A stretch of DNA of 64,000 nucleotides, from NCBI GenBank assembly GCA_021521415.1, contig JAIQDT010009205.1:20511-84510 (forward strand), given 5' to 3'. The notes below the pieces were generated by a model, which saw nothing but the letters and a program-made list of their open reading frames with translations, did not search any database and was not told where the DNA came from. The position numbers and the translations under genes are program-made. This document shows positions 1 through 8,622 of this stretch, piece after piece (the stretch's first letter is position 1; each line of letters begins with the position of its first letter). Source of the stretch: Bidens hawaiensis. Its lineage: Eukaryota > Streptophyta > Magnoliopsida > Asterales > Asteraceae.

Positions 1-1755
1 AAGGGTAGTTTTTCCTCAAGTGTTCCGAACAACAACTACTCTCAGATGCCCATGAGTGTTAAATCTGCTGAACAGCAGTTTGCTCTCTATGCATCTTTTA
101 TTGCTTCTTACGAAAATTACATTAAAGGTAAAATCGTTGACCCTGCAACTTTAGACGAAGACTATGATCAGATCGATGCTGATGATCTGGAGGAGATGGA
201 TCTGCAGTGGCAGATGACGATGATAGTAAGAAGAGTCAAAAGGTTTATGAAGAAAACTGGTAGAAAGTTTGTTGGCGAAAGACCAGGGTTTGATAAGTCA
301 AAGGTTCGGTGTTATAACTGTCAACAGAATGGACACTTTGCTAAAGAATGCACAAATGAACGAGTAGAACGTAGTCAGAACAGGCCAACACAACCGAATG
401 GGGGAAGTAACGAGAATAGGGCGATGATATCCAGACAGAACGGGGAATACAATTGGAATCTGCAAGTTGAGGAAGTGTTCAAACAGGCCAACTTGGTTAA
501 CATCGAAACTGAAGGAAAAAACAGAGAGACAAGAGAAGATCAAGCTTATATGGCAGAGGTGAATGATCAGCTCTCTGAGGTAAGTTCTAAACTCCCTTGT
601 ATGAAATGTGAAAATCTGTCTGAACAATTGAAAACAATAACTGATCAGTTTGTTAGCTTGGATGCTCAATTTAAAACAGTAAAAGAAGATCATTATTACA
701 CTAAAACTAGAGAAAACAGTTACACGGTAAAAATAAAAGCTAGTGAGAAAGATATCAGAAGTCTTAAAGCCAGTCTAGCCGAAAAAATACAAGTAATTGA
801 TCTTAGCTATGAAGTGTTAGAAGAGAAAACCAAACTAATTGCTGAAAGGGATAAACAGATAGCTGATTACCAGGTGAAAGTGGTGGAACTAAACAGAAAG
901 CTTGAGCAATTTAGAAATTCCTCTGCAATACTTGATCACCTCGTAAGTGATCAACGTTCCCCAGTTAAAAGGGGAGGAATTGGATATTCTGAAGTTCCAC
1001 CACCTTATAATCATAACTATACTTATGATCCTAGAAATCAGAAATCTGTTGATGTTGAAATTGGTCAGACCGTTCCTGTTAAAGTTACGATTAAAGATCC
1101 AGAAGTTAGTAAAAGCGAAACGAGTAAGCCTGTTTCGAATGTTAAGATTTCTGTTCCTAGTTCTGTCTCATCAAATTCGGACAAGACATCCGAGTCTAGT
1201 GAGACAAAAGAAGAGGCAGTGTTACTAAAACGTGGAGAGGAACATAAACCAACTGAAAAGAATTCTCCACTAAACCCGTATGTCCCACCATATGTTAGAC
1301 AAACGGGCAGTAATGCAACCTCAACATCTAAAACAACTGTTGAGACGAAAGTTGAACACAGAAGTTGTTTCAGATGTAATCAAATAGGACACCTGATTGC
1401 TGATTGCCCTCTAGATCAGAGATTCAGAGGTATGAGGCCTCCAAAAACTGAGAATAAACCAAACAGTAATTATTATAATAGACAGAACGCAAATTTACCA
1501 ATGTTCAGACATTGGACTAAACCAAGATTTCAAAGATGTCAATCTCAGTTTTTCCCTGTTAACAACCAGACCACTGGTTACAATTCATTTAAGTCACGAA
1601 GGTTTAGATGGCCTCATAGTCAATCTCCAAGAAGGTATCCTTCCAGAACTTACAGAAATCATTCTAATACTAACTTTGGACAGCCAAAGTACGGGATGCC
1701 TTTTAACAGATTTAATCGACCCAAGACCAATAGGTCTTGGGTCCCCAGATTTTAA
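1..1755 (+). CDS. gag: Gag polyprotein of Copia-1, 5' partial
   Basis: Structural capsid/nucleocapsid protein that would package element RNA in cytoplasmic particles. The frame is open from base 1, and the 15 codons before the first internal ATG (46) align with the middle of the intact Gag at 8623-11262, so the true start lies upstream and 46 is not the start. Two CCHC zinc knuckles are visible: CYNCQQNGHFAKEC (bases ~310-351) and CFRCNQIGHLIADC (~1368-1409). Between them is a charged heptad-like segment (bases ~600-920) that should form a coiled coil. The C-terminus is rich in Asn, Arg and Phe and ends in WVPRF. The N-terminal UBN2-type capsid domain is missing only because of the window edge. 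The stop is TAA, and pol continues in the same frame after it. Confidence 0.92.
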   Translation, partial: KGSFSSSVPNNNYSQMPMSVKSAEQQFALYASFIASYENYIKGKIVDPATLDEDYDQIDADDLEEMDLQWQMTMIVRRVKRFMKKTGRKFVGERPGFDKSKVRCYNCQQNGHFAKECTNERVERSQNRPTQPNGGSNENRAMISRQNGEYNWNLQVEEVFKQANLVNIETEGKNRETREDQAYMAEVNDQLSEVSSKLPCMKCENLSEQLKTITDQFVSLDAQFKTVKEDHYYTKTRENSYTVKIKASEKDIRSLKASLAEKIQVIDLSYEVLEEKTKLIAERDKQIADYQVKVVELNRKLEQFRNSSAILDHLVSDQRSPVKRGGIGYSEVPPPYNHNYTYDPRNQKSVDVEIGQTVPVKVTIKDPEVSKSETSKPVSNVKISVPSSVSSNSDKTSESSETKEEAVLLKRGEEHKPTEKNSPLNPYVPPYVRQTGSNATSTSKTTVETKVEHRSCFRCNQIGHLIADCPLDQRFRGMRPPKTENKPNSNYYNRQNANLPMFRHWTKPRFQRCQSQFFPVNNQTTGYNSFKSRRFRWPHSQSPRRYPSRTYRNHSNTNFGQPKYGMPFNRFNRPKTNRSWVPRF

Positions 1756-1834
1756 TCCTTTACTTTAATCGTGCAGGAACAGTTGAACAGGGCTGCAAAC
1801 AATCTATGGGTTGTGGATAGCGGCTGTTCCCGGC
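1756..1834 (+). pseudogene. pol: Start of Copia-1 pol (protease), cut by Copia-2
   Basis: After the gag TAA (1753-1755) the same frame stays open and reads into LWVVDSGCSR, the aspartic-protease active-site region of Copia pol (DSG). It stops where the Copia-2 LTR begins at 1835. The reading continues at 12298 with the duplicated CCGGC and then HMTGNK, exactly as expected if the inserted element and one TSD copy are removed. Just upstream lies the pyrimidine-rich run ending in TCGTGCAG (~1769-1776), which resembles a 3' splice site; whether it is used is unknown. Confidence 0.85.
1830..1834. repeat. Target-site duplication (left) of Copia-2, CCGGC
   Basis: CCGGC directly precedes the TG of the left LTR and is repeated directly after the CA of the right LTR. 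A 5-bp direct duplication is the normal result of LTR-retrotransposon integration, and it fixes the element ends at 1835 and 12297. Confidence 0.95.
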
Positions 1835-2307
1835 TGTAGGTTCCTTGGACGGATCACACGAGATATCCCGATATACACAGGTGCGGAATCCCTGTGTAGA
1901 TCGTTACGGACGTAGAACACAAGCTCACAAACACACGAACACGATACGAACAAAACCACGTTATATTAATAACTCGAACCGTGATACTTACAGACTCTCG
2001 ACCTCACGTCACTTGACTCACTGAATTACACCTAAATTGAACTACTCGATCAACTAATCAACCTCTAAAACGATCAGCCGTACACTATATAAATACACGA
2101 CAACTTCGCCTCAGGCGAAGTTGTCCATAACTTCGCTCGTTCAGCAAGTTCGCCCAGGCGAACTTGTTAACAACTTCGCTTGGTTAACAAGTTCGCCTAA
2201 GCGAACTTGTCAACAACTTCGCTTCTAAACAAACAAATACATAAACAATATTACAGACTCGATTACAGACATTAGACATATGAACTACTGACATTTATGC
2301 ATCAACA
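1835..2307 (-). repeat. 3' LTR of Copia-2
   Basis: 473 bp, beginning TGTAGG and ending ATCAACA on the plus strand; the element reads on the minus strand. It contains a TATA-like stretch at about 2085-2095 and, upstream of it on the minus strand (2101-2225), a cluster of inverted GGCGAAGTT/AACTTCGCC and GGCGAACTT/AAGTTCGCC words. It is nearly identical to the LTR at 11825-12297. Confidence 0.95.
2101..2225 (-). promoter_or_regulatory. U3 word cluster with inverted repeats upstream of the LTR TATA box (3' LTR copy)
   Basis: At least ten 8-9 bp words of the types AACTTCGCC and AAGTTCGCC, in both orientations, fill this stretch. Three pairs form near-perfect palindromes with 2-3 nt loops: 10-bp arms in the first two pairs, slightly shorter in the third. 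On the transcribed strand they lie directly upstream of the TATA-like box at 2085-2095, where enhancer elements of an LTR promoter normally sit. Promoter function is inferred from position. Confidence 0.6.
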
Positions 2308-2325
2308 GACTCCCCCTTGGCAGTA
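2308..2325 (-). other. Polypurine tract of Copia-2
   Basis: On the minus strand CTGCCAAGGGGGAGTC ends exactly at the start of the 3' LTR. This is the expected plus-strand DNA primer of reverse transcription. The same tract precedes the 3' LTRs of Copia-1 (20627-20639) and Copia-3 (22852-22867). Confidence 0.88.
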
Positions 2326-2371
2326 GCTTCATATCTTGATCTTTCAGCTCTTGTCTCGTAATCCTGTATCT

Positions 2372-5203
2372 TCACGCGTGCACTCCTTCTCTAACACACA
2401 CCGTGACTACTCGCTGATATTTCCTTGCTTCATCCTTCCAAGCAAGAATATAGAATATCTTCTTTTCATTCAACACTAGCAGATCAGCTTTCGATAAGTT
2501 AACAAGATGCATCGGATCATACACCCTCAGCACTTCTTGTTCGTCTTCGTCTTCCATCACGGCTTCAGCAGTCTGGCAATCAACGTACGACCATTTTAGA
2601 TTCTTCAACACATCTTGAGGCATAGTCTTCATTGGAACCTCCTTGATGCATCGGATCGGTTTGTACTTCATCACCATCCATGGCTTGCCATCTGCTCTCA
2701 ATCCCCTTTCTGTATCCTCCACGAGCTTTCCCTTCTGTGGCTTTAATAATTCAAACTTCTTCTCTTTTACGCTTTCTTTCCACACGATCTTCCCAATCAC
2801 TCTTGCCATGTTGTCGTCACTTCTATTTATCAGGCCCAACCTGGCCAAATCCTTCACCTCACATTCCGGCAACGTATTGAGAGATCTCAACATTCTTTTG
2901 AAGTATTGAATACCATCATAACGTTTCACCACAAACAACTTTATCTGTTCATCATATATCCAACAGATAATTCCCTTCTTCGACTCGGCATAGCCTTTGA
3001 TGTTATAACTCTTCTTGAACATGGCTGGAACAGCAGGCTTCTTGGTCTTAATAAACCAATGAGCACAGCCTTCCTTCCACCTAGGCTGCTCCTCCCACTC
3101 AGTCTCATCCATCTCAGTACCCATGTCGGCTTTCTCAACATCAGGGATCTCGTGTTCGACGTCTTCTTCTACTATCTCCCCCTCTTCTATCCCATCTTCA
3201 ATCACAATCTGCTCACCGATCTTCTCAATCACATCACTCGGCAGCACATCTTCATCAAACAACACATCATCGCTGAACATATCATCGTCAAGTTCCTTCA
3301 ACGCATCAATCACGTCATCCTCCACCAACACCACATCATCACCAGAACCACCAGCCACGTCGGTAGACTCCCCCTCAGCTGTGGAAGTACCAAGAGCTTG
3401 AGAAGTTCTTGGCAGCTCACCACATGCATCTTTCGATGCATTGGGATCATCGTCTCGGTCATTTCTTCTTTTAGTCCTGAGCTCGTCGCCCTTACAGCTC
3501 ATCTCCCCCTGAGATGCCAAGAACTCCTTCAAGGCATCTATAACTTTCCCATGCTCAACCAGGAGGGATGCCTGTAGTTGATTTGCTTCCACTAGGCTTT
3601 GAATAGTCTTAGATTGCTCTGCCACGATCCGCTCTAGTGAAGCTATTCTCTCTGAGTCTGAAGTAGGCGTAGGCGAGACACCAGAAGCAGGCGTAACCGC
3701 AGGTGGTACCATACCTGATAACCCTGCAGTAGTGATGACCGTTGACTCTACAAATCGTGCAGCTACCACCGACTGAGTAAGCGTTGGAGGTGGTAGAGAC
3801 ACGATCTCCGGAGTCGACGTCTGGATAGCAGTGATGGATGGAGTGCCAGCAGATGATGTAGCCACCACGGGAACATCCGCAGCGCTTGTACTTGTAACCT
3901 GTACAGAAGAAGGAACGATAGACATACCAGACAGTGCGGACGGAGCGAAACGTACCGTCCTTGAAGTCTCTCCAGCTCCCATGCCAGCACCTGTCCTTTC
4001 CCGTCTTGATCTTCTTATCAGCTTATGTATATCTTCTTCCTCTTCTGACTCTTCATCATCCTCCGTTCTCTTTCTTTTCCCAAACGTTCTCTCTCGAGAC
4101 ACCATCAACCGTCTCCCCTCATCCATGATCTCATCCAAATCTGAGTCAGCTATCGAAGTTGCTGCTCTAGTAGCACTCACACCCGAACCTTGTGTAGCCG
4201 AGACCTGCACCTCTTCAACTTGATCCATATCAAAATAACCTTGACCTCCAAAGACAGCGTCAAGATCAATATCCTCTGCAGCCGACACAACAGGCACAGC
4301 AGGAGCAGGAACAGCTTGAGTTGCTCTTGCCTGTCGCGGTTGAGGATCTCTGAACTCGTCCCCACCAGCAGGAACATACTCTGGGTTAATTAAAAAACCA
4401 AACAGTGGAGTATGCCTGGGACGACGTTCAGGGTTGCTCCTCGCACTTGAAGTGCGGCATTGAGCAAAGATACGTTTGCTCACAGATTCCACGTATCTTA
4501 TCGGGCGTCTCTGAGGTAGATTCGGAGCCACATGGTTCAATATCATATGGATAAAACGTGGGTACATAATGAACCGCTCCCGAGACATCGCCCTTCTTTG
4601 CCTGTCAATCTCGTAAAAGACCATCTGACTGAAACTGAAGCGTTTATTGTAAGTCAGTGCAGTCATTGCAGACTGCATGGTCGCACCCATACCGTCAGTG
4701 CCCGCCTTCCTCCCAGACATGCAAACTATCATAACGTGCATGAGGAAGCGCCACTGATCTAGAAGGAAATCCTTCCTCCTCTGGGTATCACCTAATGGAC
4801 CAGAGTAGCCCATTCGGAGAAACGCTCCATCACGGAACGGAGCTACGAACTCAGTTGGGTTGTCCCTCGTCTCTTCTCCAAATCGTAATGCCACCCGAAT
4901 CTGTTCAGAATTGAACTGAACTTGTTGATTGTTCACAGTCGCTCTCATGACCGGGGGCTCAACACGACAGTCGTATTCGACCGTCTGCCAGAAGTCTTCG
5001 ATATTTGGTAGAGATATCGGCAGAGTGTTTGTGATGGCATGAAAAATCCTCGAGCGTAGGAGGAAAGTTATGATCTCGCGGTAATCGTCCACACCGCTCG
5101 TCTCCGGGTCAAAGGTGATGTACATATTGTGACCCGGGAAAAATTGACGTTGGTTATCACCATCGTCTCCTCCTGTACCTCCAGCACCCGCTACCGCAGC
5201 CAT
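2372..5203 (-). CDS. Third ORF (ORF3) of Copia-2, intact, 943 aa, function unknown
   Basis: A single open frame after pol and before the 3' LTR. Residues ~25-300 look globular and contain a recurring block (FWQTV, then DQWRFLMHVM, then FSFSQMVFYE, then FIMYPRFIHMIL) that I recall from plant retrotransposon proteins, especially Asteraceae. A low-complexity Ser/Thr/Pro/Ala stretch follows, with basic-acidic GKRKRTEDDEESEEEED near residue 372 (nuclear-signal-like). Next come a probable coiled coil (~514-564), an acidic stretch (~610-700), and a conserved basic C-terminal domain (~714-943) with WFIKTKKP, RYDGIQYF and DPMHLVNLS. No transmembrane segment or signal peptide is visible, so it does not look like an envelope protein. 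No catalytic motif is recognised. The ATG follows TTTGTTGCAG. Broken copies exist at 17631-20559, 22930-24390 and 57886-60867. Confidence 0.85.
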   Translation of the reverse strand: MAAVAGAGGTGGDDGDNQRQFFPGHNMYITFDPETSGVDDYREIITFLLRSRIFHAITNTLPISLPNIEDFWQTVEYDCRVEPPVMRATVNNQQVQFNSEQIRVALRFGEETRDNPTEFVAPFRDGAFLRMGYSGPLGDTQRRKDFLLDQWRFLMHVMIVCMSGRKAGTDGMGATMQSAMTALTYNKRFSFSQMVFYEIDRQRRAMSRERFIMYPRFIHMILNHVAPNLPQRRPIRYVESVSKRIFAQCRTSSARSNPERRPRHTPLFGFLINPEYVPAGGDEFRDPQPRQARATQAVPAPAVPVVSAAEDIDLDAVFGGQGYFDMDQVEEVQVSATQGSGVSATRAATSIADSDLDEIMDEGRRLMVSRERTFGKRKRTEDDEESEEEEDIHKLIRRSRRERTGAGMGAGETSRTVRFAPSALSGMSIVPSSVQVTSTSAADVPVVATSSAGTPSITAIQTSTPEIVSLPPPTLTQSVVAARFVESTVITTAGLSGMVPPAVTPASGVSPTPTSDSERIASLERIVAEQSKTIQSLVEANQLQASLLVEHGKVIDALKEFLASQGEMSCKGDELRTKRRNDRDDDPNASKDACGELPRTSQALGTSTAEGESTDVAGGSGDDVVLVEDDVIDALKELDDDMFSDDVLFDEDVLPSDVIEKIGEQIVIEDGIEEGEIVEEDVEHEIPDVEKADMGTEMDETEWEEQPRWKEGCAHWFIKTKKPAVPAMFKKSYNIKGYAESKKGIICWIYDEQIKLFVVKRYDGIQYFKRMLRSLNTLPECEVKDLARLGLINRSDDNMARVIGKIVWKESVKEKKFELLKPQKGKLVEDTERGLRADGKPWMVMKYKPIRCIKEVPMKTMPQDVLKNLKWSYVDCQTAEAVMEDEDEQEVLRVYDPMHLVNLSKADLLVLNEKKIFYILAWKDEARKYQRVVTVCVREGVHA

Positions 5204-5224
5204 ATCTGCAACAAACTAACCAAG

Positions 5225-5935
5225 TTAGATAAACGTTAATGAATAACACAAGTTCGCTGGTTACCATGAGCGAAGTTGTGATAAACTCTGTATAGGCGAA
5301 GTTAAAGTTGAGGCGAAGTTGGGAACAACTTCGCTTCAGCTTTAAGTTCGTCTAATTAATATTAAGTAAAAATGATCTTAGGCGAAGTTAATGTTAACTT
5401 CGCCTCATCACAACATCGCCTCAGGCGAATTTAAGTTTCAGGCGAAGTTACGGATAACTTCGCCTCAGGCGAACTTAAGCTTCGGGCGAAGTTACGGATA
5501 ACTTCGCCTCAGGCGAACTTAAGTTTCAGGTGAAGTTGCTGATAACTTCGCCTAAACCCTAACTTCGCCTGAATCTGAATCGGCGACAGTGAGGATTATG
5601 GAACAACGTGCAGTCGATGTTTTCGTGATTAAGGAATCCGGAAAACATGAATGAACATGAAATATATGATAATTCGACATCTCGAACCTTGAACTTAATG
5701 AAATCTGGGAAAAAATAACACGTAATCGGTTTAAATAACAAGTTCGCCGGAGAATAGGTAAGTTCGCCGGATAAGTTCGCTGGATATTTGAAAAGTGATG
5801 AACAGTTTACCTGTTGAACATCCTTATATAGGGTCTGGGTTATACAGGCGAAGTTACGGATAACTTCGCCTAGGCGAAGTTATTCACAACTTCGCCTGTT
5901 TAACAACATCGCCTATATTTACAAAATCAAACCTT
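5225..5935 (-). promoter_or_regulatory. Candidate internal promoter of ORF3 in Copia-2
   Basis: A dense array of GGCGAAGTT/AACTTCGCC words in both orientations surrounds a TATA box read on the minus strand as CCCTATATAAGG (5821-5833). Several words (5845-5930) lie just upstream of the TATA on that strand, and many more (5225-5575) lie between it and the ORF3 ATG at 5203. The same words sit upstream of the TATA in the LTR. I infer that ORF3 may have its own promoter; no transcript evidence is available. Confidence 0.5.
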
Positions 5936-6929
5936 ATAATTTGAACATTTTTCAATTAACTCTTTAAAACTTCCCTTTAAGGAATAAATGACATGATCAA
6001 TTCTAAGTAACCAGTTAAAAAATCATAAAACTATCTAAGTACAAAAACTTAAAAAATTTAAAGTATAAGGGATCAAATTTCAGTCTCGATAGGGACTGCT
6101 ACGTTTTAGAAAAGATCCGAACAGGAATCATACTAAGTATGTGACTGTCACATAGATCCGTGTTTAGCTGTATTATGACATAAAGAGACAGGTTGTAAGC
6201 AGGTAAATAACTTAAGATGGTTTTCATCGTTTCTGTGATACGAGTTATATTCAATTAAGCTTGATAAATTTAAGTGGGCAACAACTCAGAAATATTGATG
6301 CCTCCTATCTATCCTCAAAGCGTATTTGACTTTCCCCAAGTCACCCCGAATTGACTTCGACCCATAGTGTCTGATTAAACATGTAAGTACTCTTCTTCTG
6401 TTTCCCGTTCTTCTCTCTTACTCAATGATTGTGAAGTCTTGATTTTGTCATCTCTAATATGTTTCAATAACTCCAAATATATATTTTTTTTTAATAAACA
6501 TAGACTTCAAAGTAGAAATTAACTGCAAGTCCCGAATCTGGATCACTGCAGTATCTTGAGACACTATCTTCACGGGAATCAGAACACACATGGGCTCGTG
6601 TATGACTGGGTAATCGCTTTTCTGCCTATCATTCGGAAAGATATATATGAAGACATGCAAAACTCTTAAGGAGTTTCCACGTAAAATCAAGTAAATTTAG
6701 TTTGTATCACATCTACTTTTACGCACCATAAAAAGTTACCATGACATACAATGACTGTCCTAAAGCCTTTTAAGCCTAATAACTTCACTAGCTAAGCACA
6801 CAGAATTAGTATAACTATCATTTTCCAAGGTTGGATCAATTTTCTTGTAAACATAGCTAACGAACTTCTTACGAAGTAGTAGACTTGAAAAATAATTTCA
6901 TTTCCCTTTTTCTTTCAAAATTTTAACAT

Positions 6930-7200
6930 TAATCGCCCCGACCAAAACAAAGTCTTCAGGTAAACGGCTATCCCGAAGATCCAATGGATCAGCTGGACCG
7001 ACCACATACTAGTATGTGTCCTTCTAACTAAGTATGATCCACTAATTTTAAGCGAAAGAAAGAAAAACTCATCATAAACCGCCCCGGTCACTATCAGTAA
7101 TCTGGTTAATGGCTATCCTCAAAATCTACAAGTAGAAAATGAGGACCAAAACATATCCGAAGACAAGTCCTTCAAACTGATGTAACCGACATATTTTTAA
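6930..7200 (-). ncRNA. Tandem hairpin module (two copies) in Copia-2 spacer
   Basis: On the minus strand, copy A has a hairpin at 7143-7170 (GGAC...GGTCC with a TTCG loop) and copy B one at 6995-7021 (ACATACTAGTATGT core, a perfect palindrome). Each is followed by a second small hairpin with a conserved ATAGCCRTTWA loop and then GGGGCG. They match modules in Copia-1 (15597-15866) and Copia-4 (55160-55435). Whether this acts as RNA structure is inferred from compensatory changes. Confidence 0.5.
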
Positions 7201-7252
7201 GCGATTAGTTAAGGTTTTTTTTTTTATTTTAAATACCACAAGAAAAGCATGG

Positions 7253-8622
7253 TTACTCGGGATTGATCATCCCATTCAGTTCAATAAGGTTTTGAAATCT
7301 GGATTTGTCAAACGCTTTAGTGTATAAATCAGCGAAATTATCAAGCATATCCACCTTTTCAAGCATTATCAGTTTCTTCTCAGCACAATCCCGTATGAAA
7401 TGATGACGTATGTCAATGTGTTTAGTTTTACTATATTTCACGGGATTGTTAGTTACTGAGATAGCAGCTGTGTTATCAATGCAAATAGGAGTAAGTAAGA
7501 AATTCAGACCATAGTCGCGCAACTGTTGTTGAATCCAAAGAACCTGAGAGCAGCAGTTGGATGCTGCCATGTATTCTGCCTCACAGGTTGAAATTGCGAC
7601 TGAAGTCTGCTTCTTGCATTGCCACGACACCAATCTGCCACCAAGAAACTGACATCCTCCAGTTGTTGACTTCCGACTCTGATTGTACCCTCCATAATCA
7701 GAATCTGTGTAAGCGACCAGCTCCAAGTCTCCTCCTCTCGGGTACCACAACCCCAGCTTCGGCTTGCCCTTGAGATACCGCAGTATCCTCTTTGCACCTT
7801 TCAAATGAGATTCTTTTGGATTTGCCTGAAAACGTGCACAAAGACAAACAGCAAACATTATATCAGGCCTAGATGCAGTTAAGTACATTAAATAACCTAT
7901 TATTGCCCGATATTGAGTTGGGTCCACATCTGCATCACCGTCTACTTCAGCACCCAATTTGTGATTGACGCAGATTGGAGTATCATATGGAGAACTGTCC
8001 TCCATCTTGAAGCGCTTGAGCACATCATGAACATACTTCGTCTGATGAATGAACATCCCGTCCTTCTTCTGATCAACCTGCAATCCTAGAAAGAAAGTTA
8101 GTTCACCCATAGCACTCATTTCAAACCTTTTCTTCATGACGGCTTCAAACTCCTGACACATGGAGACTTTTGACGCAGCAAATATAATGTCATCCACGTA
8201 GACTTGTACCAGCAGGAAGTCGCTTCCATCTCTTTTGAAGAACAACGTGCTATCAATTTTCCCTCTTTCAAAACCATTCTCGAGCAAGTAATCCGATAAC
8301 GTTGAATACCAGGCACGAGGTGCCTGATGTAATCCATACAACGCCTTGCTCAACCTGTACACGTGATCTGGAAAGTCTGGGTCAGGAAAACCCGGAGGTT
8401 GCTCAACATACACAACCTCATCAACTTTCCCATTGGACACCGTTCCTTTTCTAGTAATTCTTCCTCCACTTTCACCAGCAAAGCTAACTCTCGCTCCTTG
8501 AACAGGTTTTAAGTCGTGCTACAAGTATTTGTTACCCGTCATGTGCCGGGAACAGCCGCTATCTACAATCCAAAGACTGTGGGCAGCCCTGTTCAACTGT
8601 TCCTGCACAATAAAGCAAAGGA
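7253..8622 (-). pseudogene. pol: Deleted pol of Copia-2: protease start fused to RT C-half and RNase H
   Basis: Reading leftward from the gag stop, the frame gives the protease DSGCSRHMTGNK region, then [10 protein letters not shown], then jumps at about 8427-8434 from ...NGK (protease) to [10 protein letters not shown] (RT). The integrase and the RT N-terminal half, about 1.95 kb by comparison with Copia-1, are missing. Both ancestral sites contain AAYGG(K)AAA, so microhomology may have guided the deletion. What remains includes YVDD (RT active site), RNase H with AYTDSDYGG and STCEAEYMAA, and a normal end at 7253. A TAG in the protease part and a 1-nt shift after gag also block expression. 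The part from 8440 to 7253 is an uninterrupted 395-codon frame. Confidence 0.9.

Larger units (their letters stand above)
5204..7252 (-). other. Non-coding pol-ORF3 spacer of Copia-2
   Basis: About 2 kb with no coding signal. It is colinear with the Copia-1 spacer (15547-17630). From the pol side it contains a duplicated hairpin module (about 6930-7200), conserved segments that include a short AACTC...GAGTT hairpin, a word cluster with a TATA box (5225-5935), and a pyrimidine-AG just before the ORF3 ATG. Conservation of a long non-coding stretch between two diverged elements suggests function. Confidence 0.7.

Noticed and set aside
2101..2130. Heat-shock elements in the U3 palindromes
   Set aside because: The nGAAn/nTTCn units are not at the required 5-bp phase, so the resemblance is only partial.
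2101..2225. CRISPR-like array (short repeats with spacers)
   Set aside because: Repeats are 8-10 bp, in both orientations with irregular spacing, in a plant LTR, and no cas genes exist.
2643..3577. Plus-strand ORFs opposite ORF3 of Copia-2 (for example 223 codons at 2906-3577)
   Set aside because: Antisense shadows of the ORF3 coding frame; no homologous open frame opposite the other ORF3 copies.
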